Of a DNA stretch of 30,642 bases, positions 1 through 8,507 are shown one piece after another; position 1 is the first letter of the stretch, and each line of letters starts with the position of its first letter. Both the position numbers and the translations under genes were made by a program. Source of the stretch: Thermoanaerobacter sp049701115 (GTDB taxonomy: Bacteria > Bacillota > Thermoanaerobacteria > Thermoanaerobacterales > Thermoanaerobacteraceae). The stretch spans positions 1 to 30,642 of the forward strand of contig NZ_JBNATX010000026.1 in NCBI RefSeq assembly GCF_049701115.1, written 5' to 3'. Under the pieces are notes generated by a model, which did no database searches, was not told where the DNA came from, and was given only the letters and a program-made list of their open reading frames with translations.

Positions 1-290
1 ACACGTTCAAATTCCCATAAAAAGCGGATGAAAATTTTGTCTCTAGTAATGACTTTGTCAAGTATCTTGCCTTTATTATATCACATTATTCGATAAAATC
101 AATTACCTTGATGAAAACAAAAAATAAAAATGTCGTCGATCTCCAGTGATTTTTGCATTATTAGGGATCGACGACAAAATGAAGTTCCTAAAGTTTTTGT
201 AAAAACAACTCCAAGAGAAAATCAAAAAATTCGAAATTGGCCACCAGTTTCAAAATTCTTTATAATTTATCGAAATAGATCTTGGAGTAT
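1..290 (-). promoter_or_regulatory. CRISPR leader-like region downstream of cas2
   Basis: No gene is visible in these 290 bases. On the minus strand, following cas2, they hold an AT-rich region with a perfect 10-bp inverted repeat (GTCGTCGATC at 132-141 and GATCGACGAC at 166-175, 24-nt loop) and then a sigma-A-like promoter pointing left. A hairpin of this kind between cas2 and the first repeat is what I remember of leaders in thermophilic clostridial arrays, so the array probably starts beyond the left edge. A second, longer-range inverted repeat (ACTCCAAGA at 208-216 and TCTTGGAGT at 280-288) lies next to cas2. No repeat-spacer units are seen inside the window. The last bases (1-25, minus strand) vaguely resemble a type I-B repeat end (ATGGGAATTTGAAC) but are single copy, so no repeat is called. 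Confidence 0.5.
75..102 (-). promoter_or_regulatory. Sigma-A-like promoter reading out of the left edge
   Basis: On the minus strand, TTGATT (97-102) is followed after 16 bp by a perfect TATAAT (75-80). It lies after the leader-like palindrome and would transcribe leftwards out of the window, probably into the CRISPR array or another gene there. The boxes are read directly; the use is inferred. Confidence 0.55.
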
Positions 291-554
291 TTAATATATC
301 CATTCCTCTCCTCCCTTTTTTATCCCTAAAAGTTCTCTTTTAGTATATTTAGTATTGCCTAAAATATAAAATAAAACAGAATCTTCTTCAGGATCAATAA
401 TACGAGTAAGGTCATTTCTTAAAGCTCGATAGGTAGCTTCTGTGAGCTCTCCTTCCAATACAGAATTCTGCACCCAGGTAAGATAACGCCGAGCGGTTTT
501 TAGAACTTTATTTACTCTATTTACATTTACATCATATACCAAAATCACATACAT
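291..554 (-). CDS. cas2: CRISPR-associated endonuclease Cas2
   Basis: This 87-residue protein is the second subunit of the Cas1-Cas2 spacer integrase. It begins with the family signature MYVILVYDVN, a first beta-strand ending in the conserved aspartate (D8) of the ferredoxin-like fold, followed by the usual R-R-Y-L-T-W-V-Q-N-S-V-x-E-G pattern of type I Cas2. The length is normal. It is the last gene of the cas operon, 34 bp after cas1, and is followed by the leader-like region. In type I-B systems Cas2 acts mainly as a structural bridge in the integrase. Nothing suggests degradation. Confidence 0.96.
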   Translation of the reverse strand: MYVILVYDVNVNRVNKVLKTARRYLTWVQNSVLEGELTEATYRALRNDLTRIIDPEEDSVLFYILGNTKYTKRELLGIKKGGEEWIY

Positions 555-588
555 AACTTCTCCACTCCTGCAGAAAAATAGTTTAATC

Positions 589-1581
589 TCACCATCTACT
601 TACAAAAGGTTCATATAGTTCTTCTCCAATAAGATGTTTTTCTATCTTATATAGTTCTAAACGCATTAAAGTTTGGTAGCTAACATTACGCTTGAGACGG
701 CGATGATAGAATGTAGTTTGAAGTTTTCCCTCAAATTCTTGCACATAAAGGCGCCTGCCTCTTTCTTTTAGTAAAAACACTTCTCCCTGGTTTTCAAAAT
801 CATCTTCTTTTATAACGTTCTTATTTAAAAGTGTAAAAATCACTCTATCAGCATAAATAGGTTTAAAAATTTCTGCTACATCTAAATTCAGTGTAAAACG
901 CCTGAAATTAGTGGTGTGGAGATAACCAATCCTTGGATCTAAATGTGTCTTATAAATTTCTGTCAAAATTTTAGTATAAACCAATGAATTGCCAAAACTA
1001 ATAAGGGCATTCAGAGGATCAGCAGGTGGACGCTTATTCCTGTTTTTCAAAATAAAAGGGGTATCATCAAGTATTGTGTTAAAACTTTCATAGTAATAAC
1101 GCCAAATATTTCCTTCTAAAGCCATTAGTTCTTCCACTGAAGAAACCGAAGATAAACTCTCTTCTAATGCGGAAATGGCATACAAATAGCTTTCTAAATC
1201 TTTACCACGATTCTGATAATACTTTAATACCTGTACAATATTGGCTACTGCACCTTGAACAAATCTTTTTGCTAAGTCTAAACGTTTGGCAGAATCTAAG
1301 TAATGTTCTGCTTGTCTTAAAATTATATAGCCTGAATTATAATGTTCCCTAGGATAAAAAGTTCCTACATAGTTACCGTAGTAACCAAAAAAATGCAAAA
1401 TTATTTCTTTATCTTCGGCAAATTCTATAAACTTTTTGTTCAAATCAACTTCTCCAAAAACATATATATCCCTTACACTTTCTACGGGAAAATATTTTTT
1501 CTCCTTTTCTCCTTCTACACAAATGGTATTATCTTTTCTATACAATCTGCCATTGGCAAAAAGGTAAAGTGTTTTCTGCAA
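589..1581 (-). CDS. cas1: CRISPR-associated endonuclease Cas1 (type I-B)
   Basis: A 330-residue integrase that inserts new spacers at the leader end of the array with Cas2. The N-terminal beta-domain (about 1-75) starts with a typical LYLFANGRLYRKDNT stretch. The alpha-helical catalytic domain carries the conserved metal ligands: E156 in the ALEGN motif, H222 in LHTTN and D234/E237 in LDVAEIFKP. The length and motifs match type I-B Cas1, and nothing is missing. It lies 42 bp after cas4 and 34 bp before cas2, giving a complete adaptation module (cas4-cas1-cas2) placed after the I-B interference genes and presumably shared with the III-B module, which has none of its own here. Confidence 0.97.
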   Translation of the reverse strand: MQKTLYLFANGRLYRKDNTICVEGEKEKKYFPVESVRDIYVFGEVDLNKKFIEFAEDKEIILHFFGYYGNYVGTFYPREHYNSGYIILRQAEHYLDSAKRLDLAKRFVQGAVANIVQVLKYYQNRGKDLESYLYAISALEESLSSVSSVEELMALEGNIWRYYYESFNTILDDTPFILKNRNKRPPADPLNALISFGNSLVYTKILTEIYKTHLDPRIGYLHTTNFRRFTLNLDVAEIFKPIYADRVIFTLLNKNVIKEDDFENQGEVFLLKERGRRLYVQEFEGKLQTTFYHRRLKRNVSYQTLMRLELYKIEKHLIGEELYEPFVSRW

Positions 1582-1623
1582 ATACTTTTCACCTCACTTT
1601 TATTATTATTTCATTAGTCATAC

Positions 1624-2157
1624 CTATGCCCAGCAAAATTCGGCGTAGGCACATTTGGAACAATAACGTCCTCTGTGAGGAGATGGAGGAAGCGGTTGGT
1701 TTATCAATTCTAAAATTTCCTGTTTTACCTTTTCTACTTTTCCTTCCCATTCTGGGGTTAAAATCAAAATCTCTTTTTTCCTCTCCTCTGGAAATAAAAG
1801 TTCTCCTTCAGCCTCTATCCCCATATTTTTTAATTCATAAAGATAAAAAGCTAACTGCATTCGTGCAGCCTCTATAGCTTTAGAAGTTTTCTTAACTTCA
1901 GCTATCACTAAAGTTTTTTCGCCCCTTTTAATCATGTCTAAAGCCAAATGTTCTATGTGCACTTCTTTTCTTTCTCTACTATAGGCTTGTTTTTGAATTA
2001 ATCTACCTATCTGTAAAAATATATTATCTTCGTCTGGACATACCTGTCGAGACATAAGCCATACCTGACGTGGACATATAAAAAAGGCCTGTACATAACT
2101 GCCTATAACCTTAGATAGTTCTTCTTCCAAAGAAAATAAAGTACTCAATAGATCCAC
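1624..2157 (-). CDS. cas4: CRISPR-associated exonuclease Cas4
   Basis: A 177-residue RecB-like (PD-(D/E)XK) nuclease with an iron-sulfur cluster, involved in PAM-dependent trimming of prespacers together with Cas1-Cas2. Four cysteines for the cluster are visible: C28 in the FICPRQVWLMSRQ motif, and C166, C169 and C175 in the C-terminal CSKCAYAEFC motif. The central VIAEVKKTSK stretch supplies the nuclease E-x-K. The start overlaps the end of cas3 by 13 bp, which suggests translational coupling. Length and motif order are normal for Cas4 of type I-B loci. Confidence 0.95.
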   Translation of the reverse strand: MDLLSTLFSLEEELSKVIGSYVQAFFICPRQVWLMSRQVCPDEDNIFLQIGRLIQKQAYSRERKEVHIEHLALDMIKRGEKTLVIAEVKKTSKAIEAARMQLAFYLYELKNMGIEAEGELLFPEERKKEILILTPEWEGKVEKVKQEILELINQPLPPSPHRGRYCSKCAYAEFCWA

Positions 2158-4625
2158 GTCCCTTCTTCCTTAAGTTTAAATCCAGTATTTGGGTCATAAA
2201 ACTCATCTACTAAATCTCTGGAAAGATAGGGTATGGTTTTGCTTATATCTATTTTGTTTATTAAGACTTTAGCTGGTACAGAAATAATATATCGCCCAAA
2301 ATCCTTTTTTATTTTATAAAAGGCTTCCCAGCGCGCTTTTCGATTAGCGGCTCTAACCACTTCTTTTTGATAAAAATTCCAAACTTCTTCTGCCTTATCA
2401 TCTAACGCAACATATACACTTACAAGGTCCCATCGATTTTTAATCAATTGAAAATCGCTAACACCATAAGTATCATCCTGTACTTTAGCAAACCGGCAGT
2501 AAGACATGGCCTCCAATAGCCCCATACTTTTACTTTGGTCTTTTTTCTCCCTGACCATTTCAAAAAATTGTTCCACTAAAACAGGAAATTCTTTTTCATC
2601 AAATTCTCGCCTTTCTGAAAAAACTTGCTTGGCGCAATGAATATGAACTCCTCCATAAACCGATGGAGCCATAATTTCGCCTTTTTCACTTACCAATTCA
2701 AAAAGCCTTACTGTACCCTTCTCATGTTTAAAATTACGATTACATCTCCCCGCTGCCTGTATTACCGAATCGATAGGTCCAATATCTCTCCAAACCTCAT
2801 CAAAATCCAAATCCACACCAGCTTCCACTACTTGGGTAGATATTACAATGGGTTTCTCTCCTTTCCTCAGTATCTCCTTGATTTTCTTTATCCTCTCCTC
2901 TCTTTGCAAAGGTATTATATTAGTGGATAAATAATAAACATCAGCTTCAGGCATAAGCTTAGTTAGTTTTTCATAAAATTCTATTGAACTTCTGATAGTA
3001 TTAGATATCACGAGATAAGACTTGTCTTTCTGATAATTATTGACAAAAATTTTAACCGCATCTTCTATACTTTTTTCTCCACCTTCAATTTTTAAGCGAA
3101 CTCGAGAAAGTTCATTAAAGTATCCAATAATATCTTGGGCTTCCCCTGCCAACTCTATAGCTTCTCCAGGACCAAACCACTCTGGTCTGGTAGCAGTCAT
3201 GAGAATCAACCTTAAATCAAAATATTCTGCTGCTTCTTTCAATACTTTTACAACAAGAGGCCAATATTCTACCGGTATATTCTGTACCTCATCCATTATT
3301 AAAATAGAGTGATTAAGCTGGGAAAATTTTTTGAGCATTCTATTTTTATTCCCTATCAAAGTATGAAGTAACTGTACAAAAGTGGTAACTACCACTTCAC
3401 TTTTCCAGCTTTCTATAAGGAGCATAGCTTCGTCAAAGGCTCGCATATCTTCGTCTTCTTTATCTTGATAAAAAATTTCACTCAAGTGATGGTGTTTGAG
3501 TAAATAAGGTGAAGGAGTGGAGGAAAACTGATCTACAGTTTTAGAAAAAATTTGATGCATTACTTCATAAGTTTGATCTATTACGCTTGTAAAAGGCAGT
3601 GCATATATAATTTTAGGTGCTGTGCCATAGATTTCTTTTAAGCGCTCTCTTAAAATGAATGCTGCATTTATAACAGCCAGAGTCTTGCCACTGCCAGTAG
3701 GAGCCGTAAGAGTAAAAAAGCGATGATCAAGAGGTGCGTTTCTTATTCGTTCAGCTGCTTGTTCAAAGACTTTTTCCCGTATGTTAACAATTTTGGGTTC
3801 TCCACTAGGAGTAAAATGTTTTTCTTTATATATGACTACCAAATTAGAAGGAAAATCTACTGGTTTAACTTCTCTGACCCGTCCGCTGTGAAGTTTATCA
3901 TTATTTATTAGTACAGAAAAGAGAGAAACCATTTTGAAATATTCATTTAACTCCTGGTTTTTTGTGGTTTTTTCTCGATAAAATTTTCTCCATTTTTTGT
4001 AAAGAGAAATATAAACGTCTTCCCACTTATCAAAAAATTCTTTCAGTATTTCTTCCCAGTTTTGTTCTAAAATAGAGGGTACACCAATATCCCGTGCACT
4101 TAGCATTTTCGTGAGGCGTCGGGCAGCTTTATTTAAAGAAAATGAAATTGCCTTCATATTTTTATTTAAATTTTTTATTTGTTGTTCCACAATTTCTAAC
4201 CGTCTGGCTTTATTGGGATCCAGGGCTTTTTCATAATAATCTTCCATCTCTACAGAAGATACAAGATATTCTTCTATATTTCCCAAATCTCTGTGATGCC
4301 AGAAAACAGCCATAAATACCATTAATTCATCCCAATCTTTTAGTCCTTCTTTACCTGTTAAAAATGCACTCCATATGGCTGAAATAAAAGCATGATCTTT
4401 ATAGGGATTAGTTTGCTCTTTAAGTAAATAATCCTGAAAATAAGTAGTATATTTACCAAAATCGTGACCAAATCCAGCAATAATAGCAGGAAAAAGCAGG
4501 TCTTTCCCACTGGGTAGTTTGCTTATATCTTCTGCAGATTTTAGCGCAACAAAAACTAAATGTGGGCCTAAGCGATAACAGGCTACTCGCTCTCCGTAGA
4601 CTTCTCTGTGGGCATAGTAGACCAT
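2145..4625 (-). CDS. cas3: CRISPR-associated helicase-nuclease Cas3 (HD domain first)
   Basis: An 826-residue Cas3 that degrades DNA recognised by the I-B Cascade. The N-terminal HD nuclease domain (about 1-250) shows H54-D55 in GFGHDFGKY, H78, H110-H111 and D243 in NNDKLHSG. The superfamily 2 helicase has Walker A APTGSGKT (308-315), a DEVQ motif II (445-448), the MTATRP motif III (476-481) and the QAAGRCNR motif VI (623-630). All catalytic motifs needed for ATPase and nuclease activity are visible. The start lies 43 bp inside the end of cas5, and the end overlaps cas4, so the genes are tightly coupled. Confidence 0.97.
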   Translation of the reverse strand: MVYYAHREVYGERVACYRLGPHLVFVALKSAEDISKLPSGKDLLFPAIIAGFGHDFGKYTTYFQDYLLKEQTNPYKDHAFISAIWSAFLTGKEGLKDWDELMVFMAVFWHHRDLGNIEEYLVSSVEMEDYYEKALDPNKARRLEIVEQQIKNLNKNMKAISFSLNKAARRLTKMLSARDIGVPSILEQNWEEILKEFFDKWEDVYISLYKKWRKFYREKTTKNQELNEYFKMVSLFSVLINNDKLHSGRVREVKPVDFPSNLVVIYKEKHFTPSGEPKIVNIREKVFEQAAERIRNAPLDHRFFTLTAPTGSGKTLAVINAAFILRERLKEIYGTAPKIIYALPFTSVIDQTYEVMHQIFSKTVDQFSSTPSPYLLKHHHLSEIFYQDKEDEDMRAFDEAMLLIESWKSEVVVTTFVQLLHTLIGNKNRMLKKFSQLNHSILIMDEVQNIPVEYWPLVVKVLKEAAEYFDLRLILMTATRPEWFGPGEAIELAGEAQDIIGYFNELSRVRLKIEGGEKSIEDAVKIFVNNYQKDKSYLVISNTIRSSIEFYEKLTKLMPEADVYYLSTNIIPLQREERIKKIKEILRKGEKPIVISTQVVEAGVDLDFDEVWRDIGPIDSVIQAAGRCNRNFKHEKGTVRLFELVSEKGEIMAPSVYGGVHIHCAKQVFSERREFDEKEFPVLVEQFFEMVREKKDQSKSMGLLEAMSYCRFAKVQDDTYGVSDFQLIKNRWDLVSVYVALDDKAEEVWNFYQKEVVRAANRKARWEAFYKIKKDFGRYIISVPAKVLINKIDISKTIPYLSRDLVDEFYDPNTGFKLKEEGTWIY

Positions 4626-5380
4626 AACTCTCCCTCCATAAAAGCCACATTTTCTTCTCCTGAAGGCAGAGAAAAACTATACGCATCAATTGAGAGTATA
4701 GCTTTCCAAGGTCGTCCGGAGGTCTCATAAATATAACTTTTAGGGGGTAAAAGATTTCTGCCTTCAGAAAAAGCTTCAGGAGCCTTTTCTCTGTTTAATG
4801 TAATCCCATTAGTTAAAAATGGCTTTTTCAGAAAATCAACCGTTAAAATAGAATGGAGCATGACCTCTTCCCCTGCAGAAATTATCTTCGAAGGTTTACC
4901 AAAATATACTAATTGAGCTTGAGCAATAAATTCCGTCAAACCCAGGTAAAGGGGAAAATACGGTTTATTCTGCTCCAGACTTTTGGCAACTTCCTCTGTT
5001 ATTTTTTCTTCCCGATGTCCAAAATAAATGCGGTAATTCAGCATAGGAGCTCCTCCTCCGGGAAGGAGAAGCTCCAGAGGTACCTGGGTTCCTTTCATGA
5101 AACCCAATTTTTTCATCACATTTAAATCCTCTTCCTTAGTTCTAATATAATTTACTGTCTGAAAAAGACTCCGCACTGGAACTTTTATTACTACTCCAAA
5201 TCTCGCGTTGTCGGGATTTAATTTTTCATAATAGCTATCCCTTTCCCACCCCAAAATAGCTGCTATTATCCCCATCAACACTGTTCTCGGAGGAAAAGGA
5301 TAAGACAAAGAAGAAGTATTAGTATAATATTTGCGAAAATGGGCGAAAGGCCCCCGCAAATCAAATACAGCTATCTTCAT
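4583..5380 (-). CDS. cas5: Type I-B Cascade subunit Cas5
   Basis: A 265-residue RAMP protein that caps the 5' handle of the crRNA in the I-B Cascade. The N-terminus (DLRGPFAHFRKYYTNTSS, then YPFPPRTVLMGIIAAILGW) is characteristic of Cas5: a first ferredoxin-like strand followed by the S/T-Y-x-x-P-P-R/P-T-x-L-x-G motif. It follows cas7 by 16 bp and its 3' end overlaps cas3 by 43 bp. The order cas8-cas7-cas5-cas3 is standard for type I-B. Subtype naming (Cas5b versus Cas5t) cannot be settled by eye. Confidence 0.93.
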   Translation of the reverse strand: MKIAVFDLRGPFAHFRKYYTNTSSLSYPFPPRTVLMGIIAAILGWERDSYYEKLNPDNARFGVVIKVPVRSLFQTVNYIRTKEEDLNVMKKLGFMKGTQVPLELLLPGGGAPMLNYRIYFGHREEKITEEVAKSLEQNKPYFPLYLGLTEFIAQAQLVYFGKPSKIISAGEEVMLHSILTVDFLKKPFLTNGITLNREKAPEAFSEGRNLLPPKSYIYETSGRPWKAILSIDAYSFSLPSGEENVAFMEGELWSTMPTEKSTESE

Positions 5381-5396
5381 GTCTTCTTCTCCCTTC

Positions 5397-6389
5397 TTAA
5401 ACCAGAGATATTACTTTCGAAGATCCTAATATATTTTCCAACATCTCAGAAAAAGTTCGCTCTTCTCCATTTACAAGTGTCCTCAAATCTACATCTTGCC
5501 ATACGAATACTCTGTTAATCTTTTCTTTTATACCTTCTAAATATCTTGTAATTCCTCCAATTTCTAATTTTACATCTTGAATAGAGCGCAATCCTTCCTC
5601 CTCAGAAAGTCGGAGATATTGTCTTAAATCTCCTATGAAGGTCTCATCATCCATATATTCAAATCGGACATAGAGTCGAGGATATTGCCCAATTTTGGAA
5701 CGAGTAGCTAATAAAGGAATGGCTTTAAGCATAGCTTGATCTAGAAGTTCTAAATCCTCATAAGTAGTAGCCCCCAATGGATTTTCTCCTGCCTTTTTGT
5801 ACATCTCCCTTACCCGGCGTGCACTGATAATCCCGTGGAAGGCAATCAAAGAATAATAAAGTCTATAATCTTTTCCAAAAGTACCCTGACCAGCCTGCTG
5901 CCTTGAAGAAAATTGGGAAGAAATAGTATTAGATTCTACTAATTGAACTCTATTGAGAGAATATCCCCAATTAAACTGTACTGGCCCAGTAAGAGTTATC
6001 CCTTCTCCTTCTCCTTTTTTCCCACCTTTTATAGGCATGGTAGCTCCGAAAAGGCGTACATCAATTAGTTTTGTAAGTAAAATCGGCAGATCAGCACTAC
6101 TAACGCTATCTTCACTATCCCTACCCAGGACCTTTTTTATCCTATCCTCAGCTTGCACTACACCTTCAGCTTTAGTCACATAAATAGTCTGGTCCTCTCC
6201 CTTGACTTGGAAATAATCGTACAAATAGTCTCTTATGTAGCGTTTAAGCCTCACATCAGAAACTAAATTGCGCTCTTGCTCTAAATCCATTCTTGGTTTA
6301 TTTTCATCATCGGGATCTCCGTTAGGATTGCACATCGTCGCATCGTAAATAAACAATATTTCACCATTTTTATCAACAAGAGTTCTCAT
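5397..6389 (-). CDS. cas7: Type I-B Cascade backbone subunit Cas7 (Csh2-like)
   Basis: A 330-residue RAMP that polymerises along the crRNA. It starts MRTLVDKNGEILFIYDATMCNPNGDPDDEN; the P-N-G-D-P motif and the following L-V-S-D-V-R-L-K-R-Y-I-R-D-Y stretch are hallmarks of the Csh2/Cst2-type Cas7 family. I place the start at 6389, not at the upstream in-frame ATG at 6491, because a strong GAGGAGGAAT ribosome-binding site lies just upstream, the upstream extension is lysine-rich and unlike the family, and it would overlap cas8 by about 100 bp. With this start there are only 4 bp between cas8 and cas7. Confidence 0.95.
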   Translation of the reverse strand: MRTLVDKNGEILFIYDATMCNPNGDPDDENKPRMDLEQERNLVSDVRLKRYIRDYLYDYFQVKGEDQTIYVTKAEGVVQAEDRIKKVLGRDSEDSVSSADLPILLTKLIDVRLFGATMPIKGGKKGEGEGITLTGPVQFNWGYSLNRVQLVESNTISSQFSSRQQAGQGTFGKDYRLYYSLIAFHGIISARRVREMYKKAGENPLGATTYEDLELLDQAMLKAIPLLATRSKIGQYPRLYVRFEYMDDETFIGDLRQYLRLSEEEGLRSIQDVKLEIGGITRYLEGIKEKINRVFVWQDVDLRTLVNGEERTFSEMLENILGSSKVISLV

Positions 6390-6393
6390 AAAA

Positions 6394-8505
6394 TCATTCC
6401 TCCTCTTCTTTTTCTTCTGAACTTTCTTTTTTACCTGATATTCTTGTACCAAAAGCATACCCTGACAGTATATAAAAGACGTTTTCTTCAAATGTTAAAG
6501 GCCAATCTTTTTCACCGCGGTATTTGTCTATGAGCTTTTTCATCTCACTGTAAACCTGCTCATTAAAGCGAAGTCTATCATACTGCCTTAGTTTTTCAAA
6601 AATTAAGTTGGACAATTGCTGAACTTTTTGCCAGCTCATGCCTTGACAGTTAATTTTATCTAAAATAGGTTTACTCTTATATCCTGAAGAGTATTGTCCC
6701 TTACCTACTTCGCTTATTAGATAGCCCATCAAAAAGAGAGCAGCTTGAGGCTCAGTATATTTCATCTCTAATAAATAGTCTTTTATCTCCGGCTTCACAT
6801 CCAGCATTTCTGATATTTCCGGCAAATTTTTCACCCCTTTTAATAATTTTTCTTCCTGTAAAAGTTTTATTAAAAATCCAGCTCTTAAAATTTCCTGGCT
6901 TAAAATCCACTCCCTATTTTCTGAAGTAATTCTCCTCCTCTCCTGATTAGTACCAGCTAATGAATCTGTTAAATAGATACGTGCCAATGTTACAAATTGA
7001 GCTATAAGAAAATCATAATCTAAAGGATCTCTTTTAAGCAGTCCGTTATAAAGGTAAAGTAACTTCTTATGCTCTGTCTTATCACCCTCCTTCAAAGGTA
7101 ATAGATAATAAAGCTTAGTAAGGTCAAGCCACCAATCTTTTGAATTCCCCCCCAATAATTTAGAAGCAATGTGAGAAACCTGGATACTTTTTTTAAAAAT
7201 CTGGTATAATCTGCTCGGTGCCACATCTTCAATTAATCCCAATACCCTAAATTCACTTTGTGCTTTTTGATAGAAAAGGAAAGTTAACAAAGCCCTATCC
7301 TCTATCCCCCCTTCTTCCATTTCTTTAAGCATTTCTCTGAGTTCTTTTTCAAATTCTCTTTCATCCGTTATATTTCTCACCTGACCAGTAAAATCTACAA
7401 CATTTTGTGTTTTCTTCTTTAGTTTTTCTACTAACTTAGAAAAATCTCCTTTCCATTCTTCTAAATCATGAGTTAAAAGAAAAGAAGGCAAAAGCAAGAA
7501 ATTTATATTTCCTATTCTAAATCCCAAATTGCTGAGCATATATCTTTCAGCTACCAAAAGGGAATTAAAGCACTCTTCACAAATGAGAAAATTTCGAGAA
7601 AAGCCTTTCATATCTAATTCAGATGCAAAACCAATTTTATCAGTTATATAAGGCTTAAAAAATTGGAGTCGCTTAAAAGCAGTAGGACTGACTCTGTCTT
7701 TCTTTTCTCCGCAAATTGAACAATATCCTTCCATCACTTCCTTTTCAAATCCTTCTGTACGATATTCAATTATCACTTTGTCATAAGGTGGTAAATTTAC
7801 TAATGGTTTATCATTTAAAACCACTGTCCACAGGGCTATTTGACCTTTTTTTATTCCAATTTTTTTAGAAATCCACTCTGATAAATCCTGAGCTACTAAT
7901 TTGAAAAGTTCTCCTTTTTTAATCAAATCTTTGACCTTTTTTATGATTTCCTTAACCTCTTTTTGCACCTCTTTATCAGTTTGCCCTTTTTTCTGACACT
8001 GTTCTAACTGATATAAAAGTTTATCCAGTTCATTAAAATTTTCTTTCAGCTTCTCGTTTTTTAAAGGAAAACCAATTTTTCTAATATCAAATAATCTTTC
8101 ACCATATGGTAGCACAATAAAATATTCTCTTAATAATTTGTCGATTGAAAAAGCTAATTCCGAATTTTGCCTGCCCCGGCGCAAAAGGGTCTGATAAAGA
8201 TTAAAAAGCGTGGAACCCATAAGATAATTTAAATTGCTGACAGTAAGAAATATCTGAGGTATATTCCCTTTGGCATTGCCTACAAAGCGCCAGCGAAGCA
8301 AAAAATCTTTTCTAGATTTATCTTCCTCTGGAATCTCCTCAAAATCAAAATTAAATTCTAATTTTCCCCCTTTTTCAAAGAATTGAAGTTTGACTAAATA
8401 TTGTTTTTCATCCTTCTTAGGCGAAGTCAAATCTTCTATGAGGTAGGAAAGCATTTCTTCATCAACGCCTAAGTTCTTGCCAATAAAAGTTACTGCCTCT
8501 AACAT
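6394..8505 (-). CDS. cas8b: Type I-B Cascade large subunit Cas8b (Csh1/TM1802-like)
   Basis: A 703-residue large subunit, the expected PAM-recognition component of the I-B Cascade. It is recognised by position (first gene of the cas8-cas7-cas5-cas3 block), size, and a zinc-finger-like pair in the middle (CSIC near residue 265 and CEEC near residue 310), which is typical of the TM1802/Csh1 family. The C-terminus is a charged tail of lysine and glutamate. It begins only 2 bp after the stop of cmr6, with a GAGAGAGGGA ribosome-binding site inside the cmr6 end, so the I-B block appears to be cotranscribed with the III-B block. Large subunits diverge fast; the family call is by motif, not full alignment. 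Confidence 0.88.
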   Translation of the reverse strand: MLEAVTFIGKNLGVDEEMLSYLIEDLTSPKKDEKQYLVKLQFFEKGGKLEFNFDFEEIPEEDKSRKDFLLRWRFVGNAKGNIPQIFLTVSNLNYLMGSTLFNLYQTLLRRGRQNSELAFSIDKLLREYFIVLPYGERLFDIRKIGFPLKNEKLKENFNELDKLLYQLEQCQKKGQTDKEVQKEVKEIIKKVKDLIKKGELFKLVAQDLSEWISKKIGIKKGQIALWTVVLNDKPLVNLPPYDKVIIEYRTEGFEKEVMEGYCSICGEKKDRVSPTAFKRLQFFKPYITDKIGFASELDMKGFSRNFLICEECFNSLLVAERYMLSNLGFRIGNINFLLLPSFLLTHDLEEWKGDFSKLVEKLKKKTQNVVDFTGQVRNITDEREFEKELREMLKEMEEGGIEDRALLTFLFYQKAQSEFRVLGLIEDVAPSRLYQIFKKSIQVSHIASKLLGGNSKDWWLDLTKLYYLLPLKEGDKTEHKKLLYLYNGLLKRDPLDYDFLIAQFVTLARIYLTDSLAGTNQERRRITSENREWILSQEILRAGFLIKLLQEEKLLKGVKNLPEISEMLDVKPEIKDYLLEMKYTEPQAALFLMGYLISEVGKGQYSSGYKSKPILDKINCQGMSWQKVQQLSNLIFEKLRQYDRLRFNEQVYSEMKKLIDKYRGEKDWPLTFEENVFYILSGYAFGTRISGKKESSEEKEEEE

Positions 8506-8507
8506 TT

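Noticed and set aside
1..25. CRISPR repeat-like end (ATGGGAATTTGAAC on the minus strand)
   Set aside because: Only one partial, inexact copy; similarity to type I-B repeats is from memory and short. No spacing pattern can be seen.
6390..6491. N-terminal extension of cas7 from an upstream ATG
   Set aside because: The extension is lysine-rich, unlike the family, and overlaps cas8b; a strong ribosome-binding site supports the inner start at 6389.
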